From Wallemia ichthyophaga EXF-994 (lineage: Eukaryota; Basidiomycota; Wallemiomycetes; Wallemiales; Wallemiaceae), in the NCBI RefSeq assembly GCF_000400465.1, contig NW_008806284.1, forward strand, positions 282,932 through 346,931: a DNA stretch of 64,000 bases, in the 5' to 3' direction. A program made the position numbers and the translations under genes. The number at the start of each line of letters is the position of its first letter. The first letter of the stretch is position 1. Shown here piece after piece: positions 34,705 through 45,248 of the stretch. The notes under the pieces were generated by a model that saw nothing but the letters and a program-made list of their open reading frames with translations, ran no database searches and was not told where the DNA came from.

Positions 34705-35649
34705 ATGCCATTCGGTAAATAGACCTACTGTACACTTGCCACACCTCCTAACAAACCCTTAGTCAAGGAAGCCAAGAGCAACGCTTACTTCTCTCGCTAC
34801 CAAGTCAAGTACCGTAGACGTCGTGAGGGAAAGACCGACTTCTACGCTCGTAAGCGCCTTGTGACCCAAGCCAAGAACAAGTACAACGCACCAAAGTACA
34901 GACTTGTCGTCAGATTCACCAACACCAACATCATCTGTCAAATTGTCTCTTCAAAACTTCAAGGTGACGTTACTTTGACCCAAGCTAGTGCACGCGAGCT
35001 TCCAAACTATGGTATGAAGAACGGTCTCACATCATGGACTGCAGCCTACGCTGTTGGTCTCCTCGTCGCCAGAAGAGCGCTCACCAAGCTCGGTTTGGCC
35101 GACAAGTACGAGGGTGATGTCGAAGCCACCGGTGAATACAGTCTCACTGAGCCACTCGGTGATGACGAGCCAAGACCATTCAAGGTCTTCCTTGACGTCG
35201 GTCTTAAGCGTACCTCCACCGGTTCCAAGGTCTTTGGTGCCCTCAAGGGTGCCTCAGACGGTGGTCTCTACGTCCCACACTCCGAAAACCGTTTCCCAGG
35301 TTACGACATTGAGTCCAAGGAGCTCGATGCTGAGATTCTCCAAAAGTACATCATTGGTGGTCACATTGCTGAGTACATGGAGTCTCTTGAGGAGGAAGAT
35401 GAAGAGAGATTCAAGAAGCAATTCTCTCGTTACCTTGCCGACGGTGTTGGCTCCGATGACATAGAAGACATTGTCTCCAACACCCACGAGGCCATCAGAG
35501 CCAACCCAGAGTACAAAAAGACTGAAAAGAGCAAGGACTGGGCTTCCGAGAGCAAGAAACACAAGGCTACTAAGCTCACTAAGCAACAACGTGATGCTGG
35601 TATCCAACAACGTATCCAGTACTTCCAACAAGCTGAGAACGCTGAGTAA
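34705..35649 (+). CDS. RPL5: 60S ribosomal protein L5 (uL18)
   Basis: A 298-residue protein (yeast Rpl5 is 297). The first coding exon is only 10 nt (ATGCCATTCG, 34705-34714), followed by a 48-bp intron and exon 2 from 34763. This yields the family N-terminus MPFVKEAKSNAYFSRYQVKY and the RRRREGKTDFYARKRL segment. The rest is continuous with uL18: NKYNAPKYRLVVRFTN, TGNRVFG-like GSKVFGALKGASDGG, and a basic C-terminus. It binds 5S rRNA with uL5 and assembles the central protuberance of the 60S subunit. Codon use is strongly biased compared with neighbours (CTC/CTT, GGT, AAG), typical of very high expression. Confidence 0.97.
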
Positions 35650-37883
35650 ACTCTCTTGTAGCATGCTCTTATATATTAACTGTCTGTTGTTTTACATGAG
35701 TTTGAAGGTGTGGTTGATGTGTTTGAATTATATGAAATTTTTAATCTCTCATTAAAGCGGAAGCCTAGGTAGACCTAATGAATAATTTAAGCAACCAGTT
35801 GATTCATTTTCAAACCTTGTACCGCTTGTGTTGCTTTTAGAAATGGAACACGTGGAGAATATTTTGGACACGCGGAGAGATCAACGAGAATGCAATACCG
35901 GATAAGAAAGTGAGTTTTTGAGGCCAAGCATACGTATGGTATTGCTAAAAACTTCACGTTCACGTGTCGGAGTAATGGACAAGTAGTTAAGAGCTCAGCT
36001 TCAGCACATTTCCTCTTTTCAGTCTTGACATGGATAGTTGAGGACAATTGGTGGACACTGAATACTAGATGAAGATACTAGACACTCGTGGACATTTAGT
36101 TGAAAGTACTTGCCTTAGCTGTCTTGGGAGCTGATCTTACATTATAGGTTGTGGCTACCTCGCCACTGGCATGTCTTCTCTATCACATATGCGCTTTATA
36201 ATTTTCAGTTGCCTTCACTGTATGCTCACTCCTCTAAACCACTCCACAAAACCTGGCTGATCCGTGCGTGTATGGGCTTGGCATAATTTAGAAAATAATA
36301 AATCCCAAAAAGTAGAGGAAATGAATCTGACCAAGGCATAGTCTACTAACTTTAATTCAAACTTCGTCATGACTTGGGTTGATGGTATTGAAGATGAAGA
36401 CGCCAAAGCTGCTGAAACCGTTGGCATTTCTGAAGGCCTTGTATCATTAACTAGTGCTCTGATTTCATATGGAAGATTGTTTGAGTCATTGTGACGCAAA
36501 ATACCAGTGTTTGTGTGTACATAAGTCTCGGATGCGAGCAACTCTATGATTTTGGCCGTTTTCGAATGTAGCATCTTCATAAAAAGCAAGGTCTTGGTCG
36601 CCTTCAAGAGTTACATCTTCCTCGACAGGTGGATATGGCTCAGAAACTTGGAAGGCGACCTCTGAAACTGCAGTAAAAGTGCTAGAGAGCTACTTGTCCA
36701 TTACAAGACCAAACCCGCCATAGATTACAATTGCTCGTATAAAAGCAACGCCGTCTGATTGAAACTTGCAAAGGTAGAATGATCAAAGGATAGCGAAGGG
36801 AAATGTTCAAGACACCGTTTTGGACCTGATCGAGAGGCGCGCAGAATTATTCAAATTCGTTAAACGCGGCGATCTTTGAAGCGGAAGGAAAATTAGGAAG
36901 TGGTGAGAGTAAACTTGTCAAAGGTTTAAACATAGTTATTTATTAACCTACCTTTATCTCCAACCACTGCTCCAGAGCTCAAAATTTGCATTCGAAGATC
37001 CCAGATAATGACAAACGCGTCTTGATTCCTATCATTTAGCCGAAATAAACACGTCAAAGTGAAAAGCCTCGACAAGTCCTATCATGCGCCCAAGTCTTCT
37101 TTTTAGAATACATGCGCAGCTTGACCTATCAATCATTTCTTAAGCCATGCATCCATGAACTTGTGCGAGGCAAATTACGGGAAGCAAGCTCATTAGCGGC
37201 GATTATCTGAGCACGCCTCCGCTGAAAAGATTCTCCTCTTTGAAGATTTTCAGACGAATATCGCCCTGCCCAAAGATCTCTTGGATACTTAAGTCCTGAT
37301 TTGCAATAGCCCAAGATGACGAGATGTTTTAAAAGATTCAATTGTCACACATGATATTCATCGTCGTTCTAGCTATAGTCAGAGGACAATGTTCAACGGG
37401 TGCTGATGCTGTGGGAATTGAGTGCAAGCTTGCGACGGTGCTATCATTAAAGAACGTTAGTCTGAAATCTGCATTAAAGTTCAGACGATATGACGATGTG
37501 AAGACAGCAACGCCTTAATTCAATCATGGTGGAGGGCAATACATCAATTCACCAGATGATCAAGACATATGCATAGGAATAGGGGTGAATTGCTAGATCT
37601 GTAGAGTTTCACTTACACGAAACACGATTGTATAGGTAATCTATTGTCGAAATACTTGAACAGCTCCTAGGCATAAGGTACAAGGCACGTCTCCTTCCAA
37701 TTTATTCCGCTGGGCGAAGTTTAAGCTGAGTAGCTATGAAATCAACAGATAGGCATATAATAATTTAAATATATTCATAATCCTGTCAACTTTGTTATAC
37801 ATACAATCAAGCTATCCTTATTATAGTAGAAATCAATAAATAGAAAGTCCTAAAGTGACGAGTGAAAGTGCAATGTCTCGCCG
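35650..37883. other. 2.2-kb region without an intact gene; decayed coding remnants
   Basis: No complete gene was recognised. On the minus strand at roughly 36480-36785 there is a protein-like frame with a single internal stop (segments GVAFIRAIVIYGGFGLVMD, then VSEPYPPVEEDVTLEG), suggesting a broken gene. Frames at 36215-36607 and 37129-37341 lack proper features. Confidence 0.4.
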
Positions 37884-40081
37884 CTAAACAGCCTTGTTTC
37901 CCTTCTTATTTTCCAGCTCGTGTATTTCATTCTGTAAGTCTCTCTCCTTCCGATCTCTTTCCATCCGTTCAAGCCCAGCTTTTGCCATGTTGTGCGTTCG
38001 AAACATAGGGTTAATCAACCGTCGCCATTGTTTGCCGGTGAAGTTGACTGGACTACCCAGTCCACTATAGATGCAAAAGTCGTACGCTAATGCACCTAAG
38101 ATCGAGCCGCCGAAGGATCCCAAGATGGGCCCAGTTAGCCACCTGCTATTGTGAGATGATGATGTGTGATGAGAGAAAATTACCCACCACCATCTATCGT
38201 GCGTCCATAGCTCCTTCCCGTAGCCAACGCAACTGAGCATGATGCGTGGGCCGAGGTCGCGAGCTGGGTTCATGGCATATCTGGTGAGTGTGATTGCTCA
38301 GGGAAAATTCACGTGCTAAAGACACCACACTCACCCGCTTAAAGCACCTAGAGACGTACCTATGGCCATAATGATTAGTGCAAGAACTAGAGCACCCAAA
38401 GACGCTCCAGGTGGCGTATTGTCACGATCACCAAGGGCTAAAACACTCGATGTCAATACTGCAGTCGCGATGACTTCCTGATACACTGCAAGACCGATGG
38501 TAGTATTTTCTGTTGTGGGGATTGTAGGGAATAACGCAGCTGTGCCACTCGAAGACACCGTCTTTGCGGGATCTATGTTGTAAAGAGACTGACAGTACAT
38601 TCCATAGACCGTAAAGCTTCCGATAAATGCACCTAGAACCTGTGCAATCCAGTATTTCCAAAGCATTTTCCAAGGAAATCCTCGAAATAAAGCAAGAAAA
38701 AGAGTGATGGCTGGGTTAAGGTGGCCACCAGAAACACCACCAGCAATGTAAACGCCAGTCATGACTCCAACGCCGAATCCCCAATTCAAATTCGTATATG
38801 CAGCTGTCTGATTTGTATAAATAAGTGTCTGACAGCTGGCGCCAGTGCCAATAATCATAAATACACACGTCCCGAGCATCTCTGCGAGCGGTTCCCGCAT
38901 GTATTCTCTAATGTTGAACCAAAAATTGTAAATGGGTTCATCAGGATTCTCATACTTTTCTTGTTCAATGGGATCATCAAGCCACTTATTTTCCATTTCT
39001 CCAACCTGCCCAGTGCCACCGCCTTGTGGGTAATTTTGCGACTTGTCAGTGTTATATGACAGAGAGCGGTCCTGATCAGCGGCCGGTGTGTCCTTTTGAC
39101 CATCTATAATCCCACCGACCTGACCTTCCTCCTTTCCCTGAGTATCGCGATTAGTTAAATCCTTATCGTCTGACTTCTTGTCTGCCATCTCCTTGTCTGC
39201 CTGCTCCTTGTAGTAGCTATGCTGCTGTGTCTGGGTAGGAAACCTTTTGCTAGGCTGAGGACGAGCAAACGACGGTCTTCTGTTGTCATCGATAACACCC
39301 CCGACCTGAAATGGTGTTCTGCTTGATTTTGTACTTTTATTGTCTTCCATCATTCCGCTTACTTGGCCAAAAGGAGTATTATGCTGACCAGGTGTTATTC
39401 CAGGTGTTATTCCAGGTGTTGTTCCAGGTGTTGTACCCGGTAAATTGAAATAGTCACCGGCCTGGTTGGTGTGATGAGATGGTGGCTGGGAACTCGAGTA
39501 GCTAGAGCCGAATTTGGTTGATCCTAAGTTTCCCGTGGGGAGAGATGGTGTGTTACCCGTGATACTAGACGCCTGCTGATAGCCTAGTTCCCTGCCTCTG
39601 GAGAAAACGGCTTCTGCAGCTGCGTTTAAGACTTCTTGGCCACTTCCGCTAATATCGTTGTTTCTGCCTTGAGTCTTTCCACTTTCATGATTGCTAGGCT
39701 TCTCTGAATCCTCAGCAGGGAAGACACCCCCAATGCCCCAAAGGGGACGTTTGCTTTTTACTCTGCGCATGTGCTCATTGTGCTTAGCTGTAATATTATT
39801 TTGGTGCTGTTGCTGTTGTTGCTGCTTCTGCTCTTTCTGGTTCTTTATAAAGCTTTCTTCGTCGTTTGCCTGTTGTTGCTGAGAATCGGTGAGTTTATCC
39901 TGTTGCTCGGGTTGCTTGAGCTGATCTCCCCCTGTGGGTGCTTGTGATTGTGCTTGAGGGGATCCTACGTGTGGTGTGTTTGGTCTGCTCTCTTCTTCTG
40001 GCTCCTCTTTCAACGTATCGTGCGTTGATATCTATGAACGCCTTAGAACACTATCAGATACATAGACATGGCACTCACCAT
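37884..40081 (-). CDS. Aquaglyceroporin with long N-terminal extension (Fps1-like)
   Basis: A 683-residue MIP-family channel in four exons: 40081-40079 (the ATG alone), 40031-38335, 38280-38188 and 38142-37884. The channel (about 345-620) has both pore motifs, GGHLNPAITLF and AMNPARDLGPRI; the Asp after the second NPA-Arg is typical of glycerol-conducting members. Six hydrophobic segments are visible. The ~340-residue N-terminus is hydrophilic, with Gln runs, a GTTPGTTPGITPGITPG repeat, several short GGV/GGII-DN modules, and the RPLWGIGGVFPAED module shared with the gene at 23.1 kb. Yeast Fps1 (669 residues) likewise has long regulatory termini that close the channel under hyperosmotic stress, so a role in glycerol retention is likely. 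The last splice has several GT choices; the GTGGGT donor restores DRWWLTGPILG. Confidence 0.88.
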
Positions 40082-40549
40082 AAAGTTGAAATTTTGTCCT
40101 TATCGTAAATTCCGAACGGCTTACCAAAAGTGAGGATTTTTGACAGTGTGTCATTCTGATTTCACCGATTTTTCATATTTTTGAGTAATGACGACATGAC
40201 TTTAAAGTTATATAACAGCCGTTGCCGTAAACCTTATATTATTAGCCGTTCCTTCTTAGCCCTGTAAACCAAGCGCTGAATGTCCGTCTCGATGCCGGTG
40301 ATGCCGCCGTTATCACGAGATATTTTACAAATTAGCTGCATTCGTAGATATACATGTACATTCCTGATCGCTAGCCGTGGCGTGCCTCAATAAAGAAGGA
40401 AAGGGTCCTTTGGTTTACAACGGAGTGCCTGATTTGCGAGAAAAGTGTATTTAGCGTGTTTAATTCGTCTGGATAAGCTTCCACAGGCTATACACCAAAT
40501 CATGCCTCCGCTAAAATCTCTCTGACTCCCACTACCTTCACCCTACGTT
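40082..40549. promoter_or_regulatory. Divergent promoter of aquaglyceroporin and nitronate monooxygenase genes, with uORF
   Basis: A 468-bp spacer between divergent genes. A short upstream frame, ATG at 40502 to TGA at 40525 (MPPLKSL), lies before the ATG at 40550 and could dampen translation of that gene if transcribed. Confidence 0.4.
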
Positions 40550-41641
40550 ATGACGTTGCGAGGATTTCTGCAGAACGCCAGGCTGCCCGTCATACAAGCG
40601 CCCATGGCCGGTGCCAGCACGCCCAAGATGGCGATAAGCGCGAGTAACTGCGGTGTACTAGGAAGTATCGGCTGCGGAATGATGCAGCCTAACGCACTCA
40701 AGAGCGCAATTAGAGAGACAAAAGCGGGGACTGAGAGACCATTTAATGTTAATTTATTCGTAACGGACAATCAAGAAGGATACAATGTGGACAGCGTCCG
40801 CGATAGGTTGGCGTGGCTATACGACTACTATACGGAGATGGGACTGGATTCACCACGTCCATCCACATTCGCACCCAAATTCGAGGAGCAGTTTGAAGCC
40901 CTCCTGGAAGCCCAGCCTCCTATTGCGTCGTTTGTCTTCGGTGGGATAGATATTGCACGCGTAAATGCCTTGCATGAGCGAAATATATCTGCAAGTGATG
41001 TAGCTTTACAATTCGCACTACTCACGACCATGTAATCTCAGGTAATAGGCGCCGCCACCACACCAACTGAGGCTGAATACTGGCAGAGAGTGGGTGCAGA
41101 TGGGATAGTTTTGCAGGGAATAGAGGCTGGTGGACACAGGTGCAGTTTCCTAGATCCAGAAAATCCAGGCGAGCCGCTCAGTGAGCTGCTCAAAGCGACG
41201 AGACATCTACACACACCGCTCATCGCAGCTGGCGGGATAATGAATGGTAGGGACGTGAGAGGTGCTTTGAGGCAAGGAGCAGACTGTGCACAGCTCGGCA
41301 CGGCATTTTTGACAACCGAGGAGTCACCTGTACCTGCATCATACCGTGAATCTCTCATCGCTGCCCATAATGACGATACCACTCTCACAAAGGCCTTTTC
41401 AGGGAGATGGGCACGCGGTATTAGGAACAGATTTACAGATATGGCTGGAGTGCAATTCACAGCTCCTTATCCAGTTCAGAATGCCCTCACTCAGCCTCTG
41501 CGTAGCAATGCAGCAACACATCACCGCTCAGATGAGTTATCACTGTGGGCAGGTATGGGTGTTGGGGCTGTTCGTGACTCTCCCTCTACTCCACACCTCA
41601 TCGATAAGCTGCAGAGGGAATATGATGGCTATAATATATGA
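40550..41641 (+). CDS. Nitronate monooxygenase / 2-nitropropane dioxygenase family flavoenzyme
   Basis: A 346-residue FMN TIM-barrel enzyme in two exons, 40550-40990 and 41042-41641. It begins LPVIQAPMAGASTPKMAISA and has the glycine-rich GVLGSIGCGMMQP segment. After the junction VIGAATTPTEAEYW, VLQGIEAGGHR (the conserved residues before the active-site loop) and LIAAGGIMNGRDVRGALRQGA (phosphate-binding) are clear. The only way to keep frame is a GC-AG intron: exon 1 ends TCT, donor GCAAGT, acceptor TCTCAG. The GT one base later shifts frame. These enzymes oxidise alkyl nitronates or 3-nitropropionate to carbonyls and nitrite. The physiological substrate is unknown here. It diverges from the aquaglyceroporin gene. 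Confidence 0.9.
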
Positions 41642-41748
41642 ACTTGAAGAATATATGTAATATTGTATTCAATTAACTCGCTTACAAAAATAAACTATAA
41701 CAAGACTTGCGTTGCTGTGTTTCTGAAAATTTTCTTAGACTACCCAGG

Positions 41749-42042
41749 CTAGTAATCATAATCATTTGGGCCTGGCTCATAGTCTGTTACTTGAACGCGG
41801 TAAAACTTGTTCTTGCTGCCAGGAGTTTCATTTTCGTTGGGGTCTGCGTTGAGGAGTGTATGTGATATACCGCCTCTCTTGAGCGGATAACGTGGCTTTT
41901 GCGGGTGTTCAGCGAGTTCAGTGTCTTTTGAATGCTCAGATTTCCTAGGGTGTTCGCAGTCACCCCCCTTTATTGGCACAGGCGATGCTGCTGTGACAAC
42001 CACTAGCATAATTAAGAGCAGTGTACACAATTGCCAGTTCAT
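41749..42042 (-). CDS. Small secreted protein with Lys-Arg processing site
   Basis: A 97-residue protein with a strong signal peptide (MNWQLCTLLLIMLVVVTAAS). The proregion is His/Lys/Glu-rich (SEHSKDTELAEHPQKPRY), then PLKR|GGISHTLLN: a Lys-Arg that would release a C-terminal peptide of ~43 residues ending in an acidic tyrosine-rich tail (DYEPGPNDYDY). It is single-exon with a good ATG at 42042. There is no repeat and no known family. It converges with the nitronate monooxygenase gene and lies next to two other tiny secreted-peptide genes on the same strand. One Cys in the proregion argues against a disulfide-rich toxin type. Confidence 0.5.
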   Translation of the reverse strand: MNWQLCTLLLIMLVVVTAASPVPIKGGDCEHPRKSEHSKDTELAEHPQKPRYPLKRGGISHTLLNADPNENETPGSKNKFYRVQVTDYEPGPNDYDY

Positions 42043-42633
42043 TTCTCAGAAGCAGTTCACTGTGCTCTTTGAACTGTGGCTGATGTTGCTCTAACTTCCA
42101 CTTCTTCGCCACCTTCATACCATTCCATCCATCGGTGATTGAAATTTAGACTAAAGGCCGGGAACAATCCATGTGGAAAGATCAGCAGACAGATTTTGAT
42201 GTGACGGGATAAATATAGGTAGGATACATGATTTACACAAGAATTATGAGAAACGTGGTGTGTCTTAACATTCAACCAAGTTGAAGTGATGACTGGAGAG
42301 TCAGTAAAGTTCTGGTAAGGCTGTAATACCCACTTGAGCCGGCTTGGCTGCTACTATTGGCATGAAAGCCGCTAACGATAAAAGGAAAGATTTGGATTCT
42401 TGAGGGACTCGTAGGTTTTGATGGTGAAGTAAAGTGGAGAGAAATATCACAAATACAGCAAACAACGTCATCATATCATACCTGCTGCGCAAACATTTGC
42501 TTCCTTTTCAAAAGACAATATGCGATCAAGATGACATCAGAAAAAATCTTGGCTAATCAAACGCATTATTGTAGAGTGATGTAAACATAGTATACAAGCA
42601 GGCGTTAAAGGCATGTCTAAGAAAATGAGACAT
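42043..42633. other. Intergenic region in the small secreted peptide cluster
   Basis: No supported gene. A frame at 42301-42492 contains two hydrophobic stretches but no credible start or splice model. Confidence 0.35.
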
Positions 42634-42902
42634 TTAAATAGCCTTGTCTAAGGCGCCGTTAGCAACGTCATTCAAAAGACGCTTCTCTTCCTTCAGGAGG
42701 CTTAGTAAAAATGAAAACACACCACTTTAGTCCACACTTACAGTTCCACGCTTGAGGATCTTGTCAGCAGCGCCGTTGGCGACGTGGTCGAGGAGCTGAG
42801 CTGTTTTAGTATGCGGGTATGTGCTAGTAAAATTCCACTCACTGGTGCAGCAAAGGCGGTAGAGAGAAGGGCAATGGTGGCAGCGATGGCTGAGAGCTTC
42901 AT
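42634..42902 (-). CDS. Miniature kexin-type peptide precursor with two VANGA repeats
   Basis: A 56-residue precursor in three short exons (42902-42843, 42795-42742, 42690-42634), all phase 0, found by splicing. Exon 1 is exactly a signal peptide, MKLSAIAATIALLSTAFAAP, the same plan as the 24.8- and 26.3-kb genes. The remainder is LLDHVANGAADKIL-KR, then GTEE-KR, then LLNDVANGALDKAI and stop. Two homologous 14-residue amphipathic peptides are thus separated by two Lys-Arg sites, so Kex2 would free both. The acceptor of exon 2 must be the second of two adjacent CAGs to keep frame. It does not look like a basidiomycete lipopeptide pheromone, since no C-terminal CaaX is present. Function unknown; a signalling or membrane-active peptide is possible. 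Confidence 0.65.
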
Positions 42903-43099
42903 TTGAGCGATGGAAGTTGTCTGAGGAAAGCGTGTTGCGCGAATATTTATTCATTCAACCCGCGTTTACCTTCCTTTTCCGGATATGCTAAAATTTTACA
43001 TTCAAGAGATGTCGCATGTGAGAATTGGAAATTGATTGATTGAATTAATACAGAATCAAAGTTTTTGATGATTTGGTTGATGCTGTATCGTCAAATGGC

Positions 43100-43240
43100 T
43101 CAGCTAGTGTTTGGAAGGTCCTTTCTGGTTCTGAGAATTCCCTCAGCAAAGTTCTTAAATGAATCTTGTAGGATAGGATGTGCTGTGGATGACGTTGAAG
43201 TGGCTATAACGAGACCAGTGACGATTGCTAAAAATTTCAT
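43100..43240 (-). CDS. Tiny secreted peptide, diverged relative of the VANGA precursor
   Basis: A 46-codon frame with a signal peptide (MKFLAIVTGLVIATSTSST) followed by AHPILQDSFKNFAEGILRTR and a short tail KDLPNTS. The mature part aligns without gaps to LLDHVANGAADKILKR over 14 positions, with the Leu, an Ala, an acidic residue and Ile-Leu conserved before a basic end. It has no intron and only one peptide unit. It lies 200 bp upstream of the two-repeat gene on the same strand. It may be a single-unit paralogue or a fading copy. Confidence 0.4.
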   Translation of the reverse strand: MKFLAIVTGLVIATSTSSTAHPILQDSFKNFAEGILRTRKDLPNTS

Positions 43241-43674
43241 TGCCTTGTGAGGAGTAGATGCGCAAAGCTGAGGAAGAAGATTATAATATAAAAAGATGCC
43301 TGCCTGAATTACTTATTTCGGTGTTTATTTGATTTAATATGTCGCAGTTTTGACTCATATTTTTGAGCGAACGAGTGTGAACAGGCTAGGATTTATAACA
43401 TTGTTCTGTTGATGATAAAGCATTTTGCCGGTAGAATAACAAATTATCGGTTTCTTTGTTGCCAGCGGTCACGTGAAATCGCTCGTAACGAACACCAACC
43501 ATGACACACTAAGACATTTACAATCAATTTAGCCACTATAGAATGCGCTTGAAAGCGCTTAAAAACGTTCATTGACTCATTTATTCCATTGACTCAACTA
43601 CGGATGACGAAACTCGGTCACCGCAGACCGAGCGACACTGAGAAATCACTTCATCGACAGCTTAATCGAAAACA
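43241..43674. other. Intergenic region, promoters
   Basis: No gene seen. It holds the divergent promoters of the tiny secreted peptide and the dehydrogenase gene. Confidence 0.35.
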
Positions 43675-44774
43675 ATGAGAGGATTATTTATTAAAGGCGA
43701 GCGTAGCGTTGAGATTAAAGACGTCGATCGACCAGCACTTGATGGACACAACGATATTCTCGTCGAGGTGGGTGATAAGCTCTCACAGGCACACCACGCT
43801 CACCAAACCACCAGGTTCACGCGGTTGCACAGAACCCACCCGACAGTTTCTCACTCCTCGGTAGTCCCGGTAAACCTGGCAATCGCCTGGGAAGTGACTA
43901 TGCGGGTGTTGTCGTTGAATCAAAATCAGACTGTGTTAAAATCGGTGACAGAGTCTGTGGTATGGTATCTGGCAACCACTCACCCCACCAAGGCTCATTT
44001 GCTGAATATTTAGCTACTTCCGCAGATCTCACTATCAAGATACCATCAGCGATGTCATTTCAATGCGCCTCTACACTCGGCATGTCCCTCTTCACTGCCA
44101 TTCAAGCGCTCTTTCTCAAATCACCACTTGCTCTCGACCCCAACCACACCAAGGCAGTCCTCATCTGGGGCGCTAGCACTGCTATTGGCATGTACGCGGT
44201 GCAACTCGCTCACATCAGCGGTATAAAGATAGTGGCTACCACGAGTGAGAGGAATAAAGATCTAATTTCCTCCCTTGGTGCCCACATCGTTTTTGATTAC
44301 AAAGATGCAGACGTGGTTGAGAAGGTGAGGGAATCTACAAACGACAATGTCACCTTCGCAATTGATTGCGTCGGCTCGCCAGAAACTCTCAAAAGTACAG
44401 TCGCATGTGCATCTGATGCGCAGTCAGCTACCGTGCACACTGTCCTGCCTCCCGCGAAAGATTTCAAAGCTAAGGCAAGTTCGAACGTCGTCTTCTCGCT
44501 CGTACACTCCGGCTTCGCTGAGGACCTCTCTTGGGCTAACTACCTTTTTCCCCGCCCCGTTACGATGGAGGAGATGATGCAGGAGCGCAAGGAGGCTGTC
44601 GCGTTCTTCGGTTACGACAGAGGCACAATCCCCGGTCTTTTAAGAGATGAAATTCTCAAAACTACACCTATCGTCGCGACCAGCAAAGGGCTGGAAAATA
44701 TCTTACCTTGGCTGCTCAAGATGGAAAAGGGTGAAATCAGAGCTGGTAAAGTTGTACATCTTTTGAAGGAATAA
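43675..44774 (+). CDS. Medium-chain dehydrogenase/reductase (zinc-binding-type / enoyl-reductase-like)
   Basis: A 350-residue MDR protein in two exons (43675-43767 and 43815-44774; 47-bp intron GTGGGT...CCAG, phase 0). The junction restores ILVE|VHAVAQNPPD, typical of the GroES-like N-terminal domain. GSDYAGVVVE and GDRVCGMV follow. The Rossmann part has GASTAIGMYAVQLAH (variant of the GxGxxG nucleotide loop) and IVATTSERNKDLISSLGAH. The cysteine ligands of the structural zinc are absent, so this is the zinc-independent quinone-reductase or trans-enoyl-reductase type common in fungi (CipB/ToxD-like), NADPH-dependent. No polyketide synthase is nearby, so it is probably stand-alone. Substrate unknown. 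Confidence 0.88.
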
Positions 44775-45248
44775 TACGTTTTGCGAATAAGCTCATGTGC
44801 TATTTTCTGTATACTTTATTGCTTGATCTAAAATTTCCAAATGAGGATGGTCATTTTGATGAATGGTCTTCTGGTCGTCTAATTCTTATGTTGTTCAGCG
44901 ATGCATGATGTATCGCTTCATAGAAATTGATTGGGGGTAATTATGCAACCTAATCACATAAATTCCATCACACTTCAAATCTCCCAGTTAATCCGACTTC
45001 TGTCTTTCTTTTCACATCGTCTTCGAGTGCATCGACAAGCATGACGCAGCAATGACTCACTGAAATCTAATCAAAGACAATCTAATCAAAGACACACATG
45101 AATTGGGCATATGACGGCGTGTATCATAGCGCAAATTAATTTCTCCTACATTATTCAATGCGTGCCTCGACATGCATGATTCACATGTGCTTGTGAGAGC
45201 GTTCAAAAAGGAGGACAGTCACCATATCCTGTATTCATACAACCAAAA
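44775..45248. other. Intergenic region
   Basis: AT-rich, no gene recognised; it includes the 3' end of the dehydrogenase gene and the promoter of the next small gene. Confidence 0.35.

Noticed and set aside
27168-37341. Similarity between minus-strand frames at 27168-27383 and 37129-37341 (HLIILGY / HLVILGY)
   Set aside because: Only about ten residues resemble each other and neither frame has a credible start, so chance is likely.
42301-42492. Possible further secreted peptide
   Set aside because: The frame has hydrophobic stretches but no signal peptide followed by processing sites and no consistent splice model.
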